A stretch of 45,717 nucleotides of DNA from a virus. Where the stretch lies: the IMG/VR virus record IMGVR_UViG_3300030108_000318, positions 1-45,717 of that record. One strand, 5' to 3'. Positions within the stretch are counted from its first letter, which is position 1, and each line of letters opens with the position of its first letter. This document shows positions 30,580 to 38,900 of the stretch, piece after piece. Position numbers and translations under genes: made by a program. The notes under the pieces are model-generated. The model searched no databases, was not told where the DNA came from, and worked only from the letters and a program-made list of their open reading frames with translations.

Positions 30580-30799
30580 ACGAACCGAAGCAAAGCTTGT
30601 AAGTTACTCTTTATTTTTTGATAAAACAGGTAAACTTGTTACTGAAAGAACAAGAACAGATATTTCAAAACTTAAAACTTTTTTAACTACAGAAGAATTT
30701 GAAACACTTAATGTTGTAGTTAGAGAAACAACATCAAAGTTAGATAAAATTCATAACGAACTAGAAGCTCATTTAAATGCTAGAAAAATGGATGCTTAG
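30566..30799 (+). CDS. Small coiled-coil protein, 77 aa, after nrdB
   Basis: ATG 30566 lies inside the nrdB end with AAGGA upstream; the frame gives MSKNKRTEAKLVSYSLFFDK, a strand-turn start, then a helical end (VVRETTSKLDKIHNELEAHL). Last gene of the early arm; its TAG overlaps the TAA of the opposing microprotein gene. Function unknown. Confidence 0.7.
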   Translation: MSKNKRTEAKLVSYSLFFDKTGKLVTERTRTDISKLKTFLTTEEFETLNVVVRETTSKLDKIHNELEAHLNARKMDA

Positions 30800-30873
30800 A
30801 CAAACGAAAAGTATAACACTAAACCTGTCCAAAATGATAGACATCCCCAACAAATTTTATCTAATAAGGTCAT
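30796..30873 (-). CDS. 25-aa hydrophobic microprotein with its own promoter
   Basis: ATG 30873 encodes MTLLDKICWGCLSFWTGLVL then YFSFV. It has a GGAGAG site 6 bases upstream and a consensus-like promoter (30896-30923). The peptide is a single hydrophobic helix with Trp and Cys. The stop overlaps that of the convergent plus-strand gene. It could be a small membrane protein or a leader peptide. The setting, not length, is the evidence. Confidence 0.45.
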   Translation of the reverse strand: MTLLDKICWGCLSFWTGLVLYFSFV

Positions 30874-30895
30874 AGTTTCTCTCCGATACACCTAT

Positions 30896-30923
30896 ATTAT
30901 ATACTCTAATTTTAGTTTGTCAA
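30896..30923 (-). promoter_or_regulatory. Leftward promoter at the arm junction
   Basis: Minus strand TTGACA (30923-30918), 16 bp, TATAAT (30901-30896), starting 2 bases after the stop of the 118-aa gene. The -35 is followed by AACTA. The transcript would read the microprotein and then continue antisense into the small coiled-coil gene and nrdB; no terminator is evident on that side. Confidence 0.65.
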
Positions 30924-30925
30924 GT

Positions 30926-31282
30926 CTATCCGGCTAAAGGATTCTTATTTTCTTCTTTAAATATTTTAATGTCGGTTTTTACACTTTCGATATCAGCTTT
31001 CATGCCTGATATATCAGATTTTATTGCATCAATATTGTTTAATTTTAATAAAATAGTTTCATCAATAGTTTTGTTTATGTAAGATACAGAAGTTTCTAAA
31101 GCTTCTATTCTTTTTTCAATCTCACCCAAACCATCATCAGTTTCTTTAGCTTGTTGAGCTTTTGATTCTAAGTTTTCTATCCTATTGACATAGGTTGCAC
31201 CAGTGTATCCAAACCCTGCAAGAGTTCCAATGATACCCATCAGTGCAATAAACTGTGTTGTTTTATTTTGTAACCAATCCAT
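30926..31282 (-). CDS. Membrane-anchored coiled-coil protein, 118 aa
   Basis: Start ATG 31282 (MDWLQNKTTQFIALMGIIGT) chosen for CGGAGA upstream; the longer frame overlaps iscU. One membrane span (about residues 10-30, LMGIIGTLAGFGYTGATYV) is followed by a long coiled coil (IENLESKAQQAKETDDGLGE ... SDISGMKADIESVKTDIKIF). Such one-span coiled-coil proteins occur among phage lysis or i-spanin-like genes. Function not assigned. Last long gene of the late operon. Confidence 0.7.
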   Translation of the reverse strand: MDWLQNKTTQFIALMGIIGTLAGFGYTGATYVNRIENLESKAQQAKETDDGLGEIEKRIEALETSVSYINKTIDETILLKLNNIDAIKSDISGMKADIESVKTDIKIFKEENKNPLAG

Positions 31283-31283
31283 A

Positions 31284-31697
31284 TTATTCTCCGTTTTGTT
31301 TATTCTGCCAATCACTTATGGCTTTTTTTATACTATCTTCTGCTAACACACTACAATGTAATTTTATAGGTGGTAGCTCTAATGATTCTGCTATGTCTTT
31401 ATCTTTTATTTCCATAGCTTCTTCGATAGTTTTTCCTTTTAACATATCAACAAACATAGTGCTTGATGCTATAGCTGACCCACATCCATAAGTCTTAAAC
31501 TTTACATCATCAATAATATGTCTGTTGCCCTGCAACTTACATTTAATCTGAAGCTTCATAACGTCTCCACACGCAGGAGCTCCAACCATTCCAGTACCCA
31601 CATCTAAATCTTTAGGGTCAAATCTACCCACTGAATACTTTTCAGGGTTTTTTAAAACTCCTTCAAATCTATCTACAACTTTACTTGAATATGCCAT
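31284..31697 (-). CDS. iscU: IscU-like iron-sulfur cluster scaffold
   Basis: A 137-aa protein closely matching bacterial IscU: MAYSSKVVDRFE, GTGMVGAPACGDVMKLQIK, FKTYGCGSAIASST and LELPPIKLHCSVLAEDSIKK. All cluster residues are kept: C43, D45, C71, H114, C115; LPPIK is the HscA-binding motif. IscU builds Fe-S clusters from IscS sulfur and hands them to apo-proteins. No other isc or suf gene is visible, so it would depend on host partners. ATG overlaps the preceding stop by one base (TAATG). A cellular-type gene in the late operon, probably acquired. Confidence 0.93.
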   Translation of the reverse strand: MAYSSKVVDRFEGVLKNPEKYSVGRFDPKDLDVGTGMVGAPACGDVMKLQIKCKLQGNRHIIDDVKFKTYGCGSAIASSTMFVDMLKGKTIEEAMEIKDKDIAESLELPPIKLHCSVLAEDSIKKAISDWQNKQNGE

Positions 31698-31897
31698 TAA
31701 AATTCTAATGAAATAATGTGAAAACATAACAACATCAAACCAAACATTGTAACTTGCACCACAGACATAATAGTTACAATATTCATTTGTTTATCTGCCC
31801 ACCATTTTAATTCAGTTTCTTGCCAATGTAAAAACTCTTCAGGTGATGCATCTCTTGGTTTGTTTAATAACAAGTTTGTTTGTTGTGGTATTTTCAT
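31697..31897 (-). CDS. Small membrane protein, 66 aa
   Basis: MKIPQQTNLLLNKPRDASPE then FLHWQETELKWWADKQMNIV and a hydrophobic span (IMSVVQVTMFGLMLLCFHII). The stop overlaps the iscU start, the start lies one base from the previous stop. One membrane helix near the C-terminus. Function unknown. Confidence 0.65.
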   Translation of the reverse strand: MKIPQQTNLLLNKPRDASPEEFLHWQETELKWWADKQMNIVTIMSVVQVTMFGLMLLCFHIISLEF

Positions 31898-31898
31898 A

Positions 31899-33860
31899 TT
31901 ATAATGGTGGTTGTAATTCTTTCATTTCAGCTAGTTTTTCTAAACTTTGACCTGCCATTTGATAAAAGCCTTCTATATTATCTGTTAGCATATTATCTGC
32001 GTATAAAATTGTAGGTTCATACCATACCTCTTGGTCAGGTACTGTAACTAATCTATAGTTATTAAAGTTAGGTACAAATCCCATGTAAGCTATAATAGTA
32101 TTTTCTGAGCCATATTGACCTGTTTCTTCTTGTTTAGCCTGTACATCCTCTTGTGCAGCTTGTAAGTTTTGTGCTATAATATTTTCTACTAACTGTTCAG
32201 CATCTGTATCCCCACCACTAGAAACAGATATATCAATTTGATTTTGAAGACTGTTACTTGTATTGGTGTTAGAACTAAATGTTGTACTCGTAGTTGAACT
32301 GATACTAGAATCTACTGAGGTTGTTGAAGTTGTCGTAGCTGTGACTGTTGTACTCATATCTAACAACTGATTTGTTTGTGCAGTTGAAGATGAAAACTGG
32401 TCAGATATACTAGGCGAATTACTAATACTTCCTGTTGAACTAGCTGATGTTGAACTAGACGTAGAAAAGCTAGAATTAGTTGAGGTGTTACCACCCGTTG
32501 TTGTATACACACTTTCTCTTGCTGTTTTAATTGTAGATGCAACAACAGCTAACGCTTTTTCTTTTGTTAAACTAGAACTTTTTTCTTCAGCAACAAGTTC
32601 TTCTTCTATTTCCTCTTCTATAATCTCATCTTCTTCTTCAACAATCTCTTCAATAAGTTCTTCTTCCGGCTCCTCTGCATACGCAAGTTCTTCTTCCACA
32701 ATTGTCTCTTCCTCAAACCACTCCTCCACTTCTTCAATAAATGTTTCTTGAAATACAAACTCTTCAATCATTAAATCTTCAATAGGTATAAAGACTTCTT
32801 CATCACGAATGAATGGCAGAGGTTCTATAAATTCTTCTAATGGTTGTAACTGTTCAAATATTATTTCTTCTGCAAATATAAATTCAGGCTCTTCAAAAAC
32901 GTCATACTGTTGTTCAAAAATGTATTCTTCAAAAATTATTGGCTCTTCAAAAACGTCATACATGTCATACTCTTCATAACCATAGTCAAAAAGTTCTTCT
33001 TGATAACCATAGTCAAAATATTCTTCTTCTTGATAATATCCAACATCAATTTCTTGCCTATACCCGGGGCAGAAAGGACCATACTGTGGGTCTAAGTCAC
33101 ACTGTAAATCATCATAAGCATCCCAATATCCTGCACAACTTACATCATTTAGTGGATTACTACAGTCAATTGTTACACTTGTGCCATACAGTGAACCACC
33201 ATTTTCTAATAAAGTATTAAATGTAGAATTATTCCAATCAACATTTACACAGCTTGATAAGTTTGTTGTACCTGTATTACATTCATCATAAAACAAATAT
33301 TGATAGTAAGTATCTGAATCTTTTTGTTGTCCGATAAGAACATCATGTCTATTAATATCTAACTCACCATATCTAAAATCAAATGTAGAGTTGGTCCAAA
33401 GTATAACTTCAAAACTGTTATCAGAGCCACTACGATTATACTCACGCATATTATACCAACCAAAAACTGTTTTATCATTAAAGTTTTTTGCTAACATTTT
33501 AGAGTTGCTGTCTCTAATTAAGTCAGTCCAGAATGGAAAAAGTGTGTAGTTATATTGTGGAAGTGGGTCAGGTGTGTAGTCACCACAGTAATTATTATAA
33601 TTAATATTAGCTGTGCCTAACCCAAAATGAAGACATCCATTCGTAGCCATACGAGCAGATGTAAACTGCTTATCATAAAAATTAAAAGTAAAATCTAAAT
33701 TAAAAGCAGACGATAACTGGTCGTCTCCAGCATTTAAGTTTGTAGTATTGGATTCGTTAGTTAAATCTATTAAAGCTTGATTGCCTTCGTAGATATACTG
33801 ACTAAAGACATTAAGACTTAAGAGACACGCTACTGCGTAGCATAAAATTCTTTTTTGCAT
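31899..33860 (-). CDS. Secreted protein: signal peptide, NIDO-like beta domain, acidic and Ser/Thr stalks
   Basis: A 653-aa protein. The signal peptide is MQKRILCYAVACLLSLNVFS. Residues about 22-255 look like a nidogen-like beta-sandwich (FNFYDKQFTSARMATNGCLH, FPFWTDL, FEVILWTNSTFDFRYG) with several Cys. Residues about 270-425 are Glu/Tyr/Phe-rich imperfect repeats, about 440-560 Ser/Thr-rich, and the last 90 (IIAYMGFVPNFNNYRLVTVP) appear folded. It should be exported to the periplasm or cell surface during late infection. Pairs with the next upstream gene, which it overlaps by 31 bases. Confidence 0.7.
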   Translation of the reverse strand: MQKRILCYAVACLLSLNVFSQYIYEGNQALIDLTNESNTTNLNAGDDQLSSAFNLDFTFNFYDKQFTSARMATNGCLHFGLGTANINYNNYCGDYTPDPLPQYNYTLFPFWTDLIRDSNSKMLAKNFNDKTVFGWYNMREYNRSGSDNSFEVILWTNSTFDFRYGELDINRHDVLIGQQKDSDTYYQYLFYDECNTGTTNLSSCVNVDWNNSTFNTLLENGGSLYGTSVTIDCSNPLNDVSCAGYWDAYDDLQCDLDPQYGPFCPGYRQEIDVGYYQEEEYFDYGYQEELFDYGYEEYDMYDVFEEPIIFEEYIFEQQYDVFEEPEFIFAEEIIFEQLQPLEEFIEPLPFIRDEEVFIPIEDLMIEEFVFQETFIEEVEEWFEEETIVEEELAYAEEPEEELIEEIVEEEDEIIEEEIEEELVAEEKSSSLTKEKALAVVASTIKTARESVYTTTGGNTSTNSSFSTSSSTSASSTGSISNSPSISDQFSSSTAQTNQLLDMSTTVTATTTSTTSVDSSISSTTSTTFSSNTNTSNSLQNQIDISVSSGGDTDAEQLVENIIAQNLQAAQEDVQAKQEETGQYGSENTIIAYMGFVPNFNNYRLVTVPDQEVWYEPTILYADNMLTDNIEGFYQMAGQSLEKLAEMKELQPPL

Positions 33861-34858
33861 TGACCTTTAGTTTTAGTTTTTCTTGTGTAAATAACTTTTA
33901 CTGCACCAACAACATCTCTATTAATTTTATCTCGATTAGGATTTTTTTCCTTTGTGCATTGTTTTATAAAAAGTTTTTCTTGGTCTTTTGCATCAGGTCT
34001 TTTAGAAGCATTAGCAGCCCATGCTAGTGTTGCTTCTTTACCTATTTTACCTTGGTAAGGGCAAGGAGTACCAGCCATTTCCATAGCCTTAAATACTCTT
34101 GGGTCTTGACAAAGTATAGAAACTGAAGCGACTTTCATCCCAGTATCATAGAGATACTTTGAAAGTTTTAAGCGTTCACAGTTCTCGTCAGTAACAGTAC
34201 TACCTGTTGAAAGACCAAATACTTGCCCTTGAAACGCACCAGAACGACCCACCGTACATAAGTCTTGTGAGTAAGACATTATAGATGGGGCAATAGCAGA
34301 AGCAGGGGGTGCTTTGCTTTTGACATTCTGATTGATTGTTTGGGTAGAGTTAGACTCATTAATGTTTCTATTAGTATTATCAGATTTAGTATTATTTATA
34401 TTTGTATTTGTGTTATCAGTCGTAACATTAGACTCTGACGTAGATGAATTAATGTTAGTATTAGTATTTGTATTTGTATTATTACTTGTAGAATTATTTG
34501 TATTATTTACATTTTGATTTACTGTAGAATTAACAGTAGATGTAGAAGTAGAAGTATTTATATTTGTATTAGTATTATTATTATTTGACGTGCTAGAAGA
34601 TGTCGAAGTATTTACATTTGTATTACTTGAAGTATTAACATTAGTATTGTTATTAGTTGAAGTATTTACATTTGTATTGTTATTAGTATTTGTGTTAGTA
34701 TTAGTATTATTGTTAGTATTATTATTAGTGTTTGTGTTAGTAGTGGTTGTAGTATTAACTGTTGTTAATGCATTGTCCTCATTATATTGAGTACCATCTT
34801 GACCATACGCAACATTAACTAATCCTAACGATAGCATTAATAACATTAGTTTTTTCAC
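33830..34858 (-). CDS. Secreted protein with Asn/Thr repeat stalk and Cys-containing C-terminal domain
   Basis: Signal peptide MKKLMLLMLSLGLVNVAYG, then about residues 30-180 almost purely Asn/Thr/Ser, then a folded domain (SYSQDLCTVGRSGAFQGQVF, LYDTGMKVASVSILCQDPRV, FKAMEMAGTPCPYQGKIG) with Cys residues suited to disulfides in the periplasm. I recall this C-terminal domain from marine phages near holin-like genes; its role is unknown. ATG overlaps the preceding TGA. Possible lysis or cell-envelope function. Confidence 0.7.
   Translation of the reverse strand: MKKLMLLMLSLGLVNVAYGQDGTQYNEDNALTTVNTTTTTNTNTNNNTNNNTNTNTNTNNNTNVNTSTNNNTNVNTSSNTNVNTSTSSSTSNNNNTNTNINTSTSTSTVNSTVNQNVNNTNNSTSNNTNTNTNTNINSSTSESNVTTDNTNTNINNTKSDNTNRNINESNSTQTINQNVKSKAPPASAIAPSIMSYSQDLCTVGRSGAFQGQVFGLSTGSTVTDENCERLKLSKYLYDTGMKVASVSILCQDPRVFKAMEMAGTPCPYQGKIGKEATLAWAANASKRPDAKDQEKLFIKQCTKEKNPNRDKINRDVVGAVKVIYTRKTKTKGQCKKEFYATQ
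34317..34770. repeat. Low-complexity coding repeat (Asn/Thr codons)
   Basis: On the minus strand the DNA is a degenerate run of AAT/AAC and ACT/ACA codons with period-6 and longer units (for example AATACAAATACT-like). It encodes the Asn/Thr stalk. Such DNA is prone to slippage, so its length may vary between relatives or be misassembled. Confidence 0.8.
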
Positions 34859-35232
34859 TTCTTTTCTCCTCCGGGTTTTTTAGAACTATTAGTATATAAA
34901 CCAAACCAAGCAGCACCTGCTCCGACTACTACTGATATTAATCCTGATTGTTGCATTGTTGGGTCTTCTAATCCCATAAACCAAAATGTAACATAGTATA
35001 AAAGATACATATAAATACTTAGAAAAGCTCTAGGTATGATTCTCCAGCTATCTACAGCTTGAGCAATAAAGATAAGTTTTTGATAAGGGTTGTCATTCTT
35101 TTCATCTTCTAACTCTCTTATTCTATCTTTTAGCTCTGACTTTTCTTGTAGCAAAGCCATGAATTTATTAAGGTCAATTTCTACCTCATTTCTGTCCATG
35201 TCTCCACTAAAGCCACCCATATTGTTTTGCAT
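34855..35232 (-). CDS. Two-span membrane protein, holin-like
   Basis: A 125-aa protein: a hydrophilic coiled-coil N-terminus (LNKFMALLQEKSELKDRIRE), two hydrophobic spans (FLSIYMYLLYYVTFWFMGL and GLISVVVGAGAAWFGLYTN) and a charged tail (SSKKPGGEKK). The build and position fit a holin, which opens the inner membrane at lysis. Next to a second membrane protein. Overlaps the next gene by 4 bases. Confidence 0.6.
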   Translation of the reverse strand: MQNNMGGFSGDMDRNEVEIDLNKFMALLQEKSELKDRIRELEDEKNDNPYQKLIFIAQAVDSWRIIPRAFLSIYMYLLYYVTFWFMGLEDPTMQQSGLISVVVGAGAAWFGLYTNSSKKPGGEKK

Positions 35233-35241
35233 AATATCCTC

Positions 35242-35673
35242 TTACTTTTTAACTAAGCTACCACCAAAGTACATACCAATAATAGCTGATACTAGGTTGG
35301 TATCTAGCTGTGTTATTACTAAACCTTTAAAAGTTATCCATTCAAATACTTCTCTACCATCTGTAAAAAATAAAAATCCTGGATTAAATACAGTATAGCC
35401 AACTGTTACATCAACATCTGGATAATAAACTGCTACTAATTTAGGCAGTATGACGATTGCAAATATTGAAGATAATGCTATAATACGTCTGGTCCATTGA
35501 AAACCTACGTTTTCTACATTTCTTGCAGACTCTACTGATTTTAATTGAAACTCACCACGAGTAATAAGCATTTTTTGTTCGTCTTGTTTTGCTTTTATAC
35601 GCTGAGACCAAAGACTAAGTAAACTACTAATTACAGTTGAGCCAAGCATTGTTATAATTTCAAATGGGAACAT
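35242..35673 (-). CDS. Membrane protein of holin-like type, 143 aa
   Basis: MFPFEIITMLGSTVISSLLS begins a protein with an N-terminal hydrophobic segment, a charged helix (IKAKQDEQKMLITRGEFQLK), a second span (WTRRIIALSSIFAIVILPKLVA) and VTVGYTVFNPGFLFFTDGRE, ending IIGMYFGGSLVKK. I associate this architecture with a common marine phage family found by tail and lysis genes. A holin or membrane-remodelling role is likely but unproven. Confidence 0.65.
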   Translation of the reverse strand: MFPFEIITMLGSTVISSLLSLWSQRIKAKQDEQKMLITRGEFQLKSVESARNVENVGFQWTRRIIALSSIFAIVILPKLVAVYYPDVDVTVGYTVFNPGFLFFTDGREVFEWITFKGLVITQLDTNLVSAIIGMYFGGSLVKK

Positions 35674-35674
35674 A

Positions 35675-35911
35675 TTATTTATCCAGTGTTAAAGTTGATT
35701 CAAGTAATTCATTTACAGAATTTATTAAATATTCAGGTATTTCTTCACCTAAAATATTATCTTTATTATGAGCTAACATATAAGCTTCTAATAAACTTTC
35801 ATATAGTGGTCTAAAATTTTCTCTTAACAACCAAGGCTCATTACATTTTGTGCGAGATTTACAATCTATTCTGTACGCTACGTCTAATTGTTTTTCTGTA
35901 TAAAGTAACAT
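35675..35911 (-). CDS. Small helical protein, 78 aa
   Basis: MLLYTEKQLDVAYRIDCKSR begins an acidic helical protein with RENFRPLYESLLEAYMLAHN and YLINSVNELLESTLTLDK. Its ATG overlaps the stop of the giant lysozyme protein by one base. Function unknown; probably late virion or lysis related by position. Confidence 0.65.
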   Translation of the reverse strand: MLLYTEKQLDVAYRIDCKSRTKCNEPWLLRENFRPLYESLLEAYMLAHNKDNILGEEIPEYLINSVNELLESTLTLDK

Positions 35912-38900
35912 TATGGTATTAAATTAAAAAGAGTAGAGCTTGATTTTTGTCTTGCTTCATTATGAGGAACTTCTGGTTTTTCCCAGTCATTACTAAAAGC
36001 TAATGCTATTTCTTCTGCTGTACCAGTAGCAAAACTTTTTTGCAATCTAGCTGCTGTTCCCGGTCCAATTTCTCTACCTATATTTTTGCCAGTTAGTTTA
36101 TTTCCATAAATAGTTTCATGCATATATTCAATTTGCATTGGTAATTCTGCTGTATTTTCGACACTAAAGTTATTTTCTTTCATCCACCTATCATAGTCTT
36201 TCTTTTTACCAGTTAATTGAAAAATACCATAACCTAATGTTTTATCTTTTGCATTTTCTATTTGTTTAGGACTAAAGCTTCCTCCAGTTTCTATATTTAT
36301 ATTACCTAAAATTCCAGCCCTTGCTTCTTTTCTATATCCTTTACCTTTTAAATATTCATTAATAGCTAACATGTTATTATATTCTTTTTCAGTTAATGTT
36401 CTTTCACCATCACTAAAAGTTAATGTAGGTAATACTTTTCCACCAGATTTAAAACCTAACCTATTCATTTGTTCAGCATAACTTATACCACCCAAATCAT
36501 CACTTTCTCTTTCTTTTGGGTCTATCTTAACAAAAGGAACTGGAAATTCTTTTTGAACTTCTCCACCTTCTGCAAGGTCTTTTCTTAATTCTTCTTTAAT
36601 TTCATCAATAAGTTCTTGTTGACCTTTATAATTTTCAGGGTCAAAAATTACAGGTAAATTACTTAGTTGAGCATCAATAGCTCTAATATCTATTAAAACA
36701 TCAATATAGTCGTTTGTGTCTTTTGCTTTTTCAAGCAATTCACTTTTTAGACTTTCACTTATACCTAACGGACTATAAGTTTTATTTGTTGTAATAAAAT
36801 CTACTCTATCTATTTTGCTCATTCCAGCATCTTTTAATAATTTAATAGTATTTAAATTTAAAACATCAGCAGACTTACTTAGTTTATGAAATTTTGCATA
36901 GTCTCTGTAATATAAAAAGTTTTCTTTTAAATATTTATCTGTAAAAGTATCTATATTTAATGGTTCTTCTATACCATCAAACAATCTTCTACGTCTTTTA
37001 GATTTTACTTTAAGTAAATCATTAGCTTTAAATGTATAAATATTTTCTAAATATTCTTTATTCATTGGCTGCATTCCGTAGCCTGTTAAAAATTTTATAA
37101 AAGATTCAGCAGGATAAATATCTTGGTCAAAAGGAGTTTGCTCTTTTCCGATAGTGTCTATCCAATCAGTAGTTCTTGTTATAGTACCCGGAGTTATAGA
37201 CTCTAACAGATTAGCCATAAATATAGTTAAGTTATCTTTATTAGTAATATTGTTAATGTAATCTTGACTATCATCAAATCTCATAGTTTTATCAAATGGA
37301 TTACGCATTAAATTACCATCAAGATTTCTACCACCTCTTAAAATATAATTACTAATTTGTTCTTGAATAATAGATTCACCTAAAAACGGTGAAATCATTT
37401 CTGTTGTTAATGTTGTTAAAACATCTTTAACAAGTCCTTCTTCATCAACATCAGGGTCTGTTAAGTTTCTATTAATTAAAACTTGTAATGGTTTTTTTGG
37501 AAAATCATAAGCATCCCATGAGCTAAAGTTTCCTATCATAGGTGTGCCATCGGGTGCAACTGAAACAGTAACATTAGAGTTTCTCATATAATCAGGTAAG
37601 AAATCTTTTATAGCATCTAACGCATCTCCTCCAATACCAGCTAAGAATTTAGATGTTTCTTGTACTGCTTTTGCTGTGCCTCCAGCAACTGTTGTAAATG
37701 CTCCAAGCCTTAGTAATCCTCGATTTTTAACTATATTACCAGCTTCATCAGCTCCTTCTTTTACTAAATTATTTCCAAATTTAACTTCATTAATTCCTCG
37801 TTTAATACTATTAACAGATATTCTCATTGATTCTGCCATAAAAGAAAAGAATCTTCCAAAGAAAGGAGTTCTTCGTAAATCTTTTAACATTTCAGGAACT
37901 AAATCATAGTTAGGTAAAACATCTCTTGTTATTAAAGCTGCTTCATCTTTTAATGTTTCTTGATTAAATCTATAAAAATCAAACTTTGAATCATTAGGTA
38001 ATGCATCATTAAATTTATTTAAATATTGTTGCTCTCGAATATACATATTAATTTTAAAAAAATCATCTTGAGCAATATATTTATTTTGAGCCTCTCCTGC
38101 TATACCTTTTGGAGATGTAACTTGAAACTTACCTTTTTTAAAAGAATAATAAGGTATTGGCATTTTTTCTAAAAGCCAATCAATTTTACCAACAACAGCT
38201 CCTTTTTTAATTTTAGCTACATCATTTGCTAATCCTTGTAAATCTCTTGCAATAACACCTTTGTTTAATAAGCCTCTACCAGAAAGTTCTTCGTGAAACT
38301 TTTGTAATTCTAAATCGTTGCTTGTTTTAGCATTTAAAACTTGACGTATATATCTAGTTGCACTAGCACTAAAAACATTAATACCGTTTGCTAAAGACAT
38401 TTGAACTCCACCAGTCATATTTTTTATATGAGTTGTATGGCTCCAAACAGTTTTAGCTGCTTGAGATAAACCTTTTAAAAGTAAAGTATTTTTATATAAA
38501 CTTCCAATTCCAAACTTTTCACTTTCTAATAACTCTTGACTAAACTTTTTATAGTTAGAAAAATATTGTGCCAACTCAGGAGTAGTGTAAGTTCCTGATA
38601 GTTTTCCATATCCAGCAGGTAGTTCTTGTCTAAAAGCACCTTCTGCATTCTCTCTAAAATAAATACCTAAACCATCATTATAAGCTATATCATAAAATTT
38701 AGCATCTTCATAAAGTCTACTTAATTTAGTTGTTGAATGAATTAATTGTTGAATAGGATTATCCATTTCTCCCATTAAATTTCTTATTTCTGGTGGTATA
38801 TCTTTTCTACCATTTAAAATACTTTTTCTAATTTTATCAAATCTTTCTAAGCTTGAACCAAAATTAGCAGAGCTCATATTTTCTTTTAAAATTAATTGAA

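Noticed and set aside
34332-34790. Val/Leu/Phe-rich plus-strand frames
   Set aside because: They are the reverse of the Asn/Thr codon repeat of the secreted protein, not genes.
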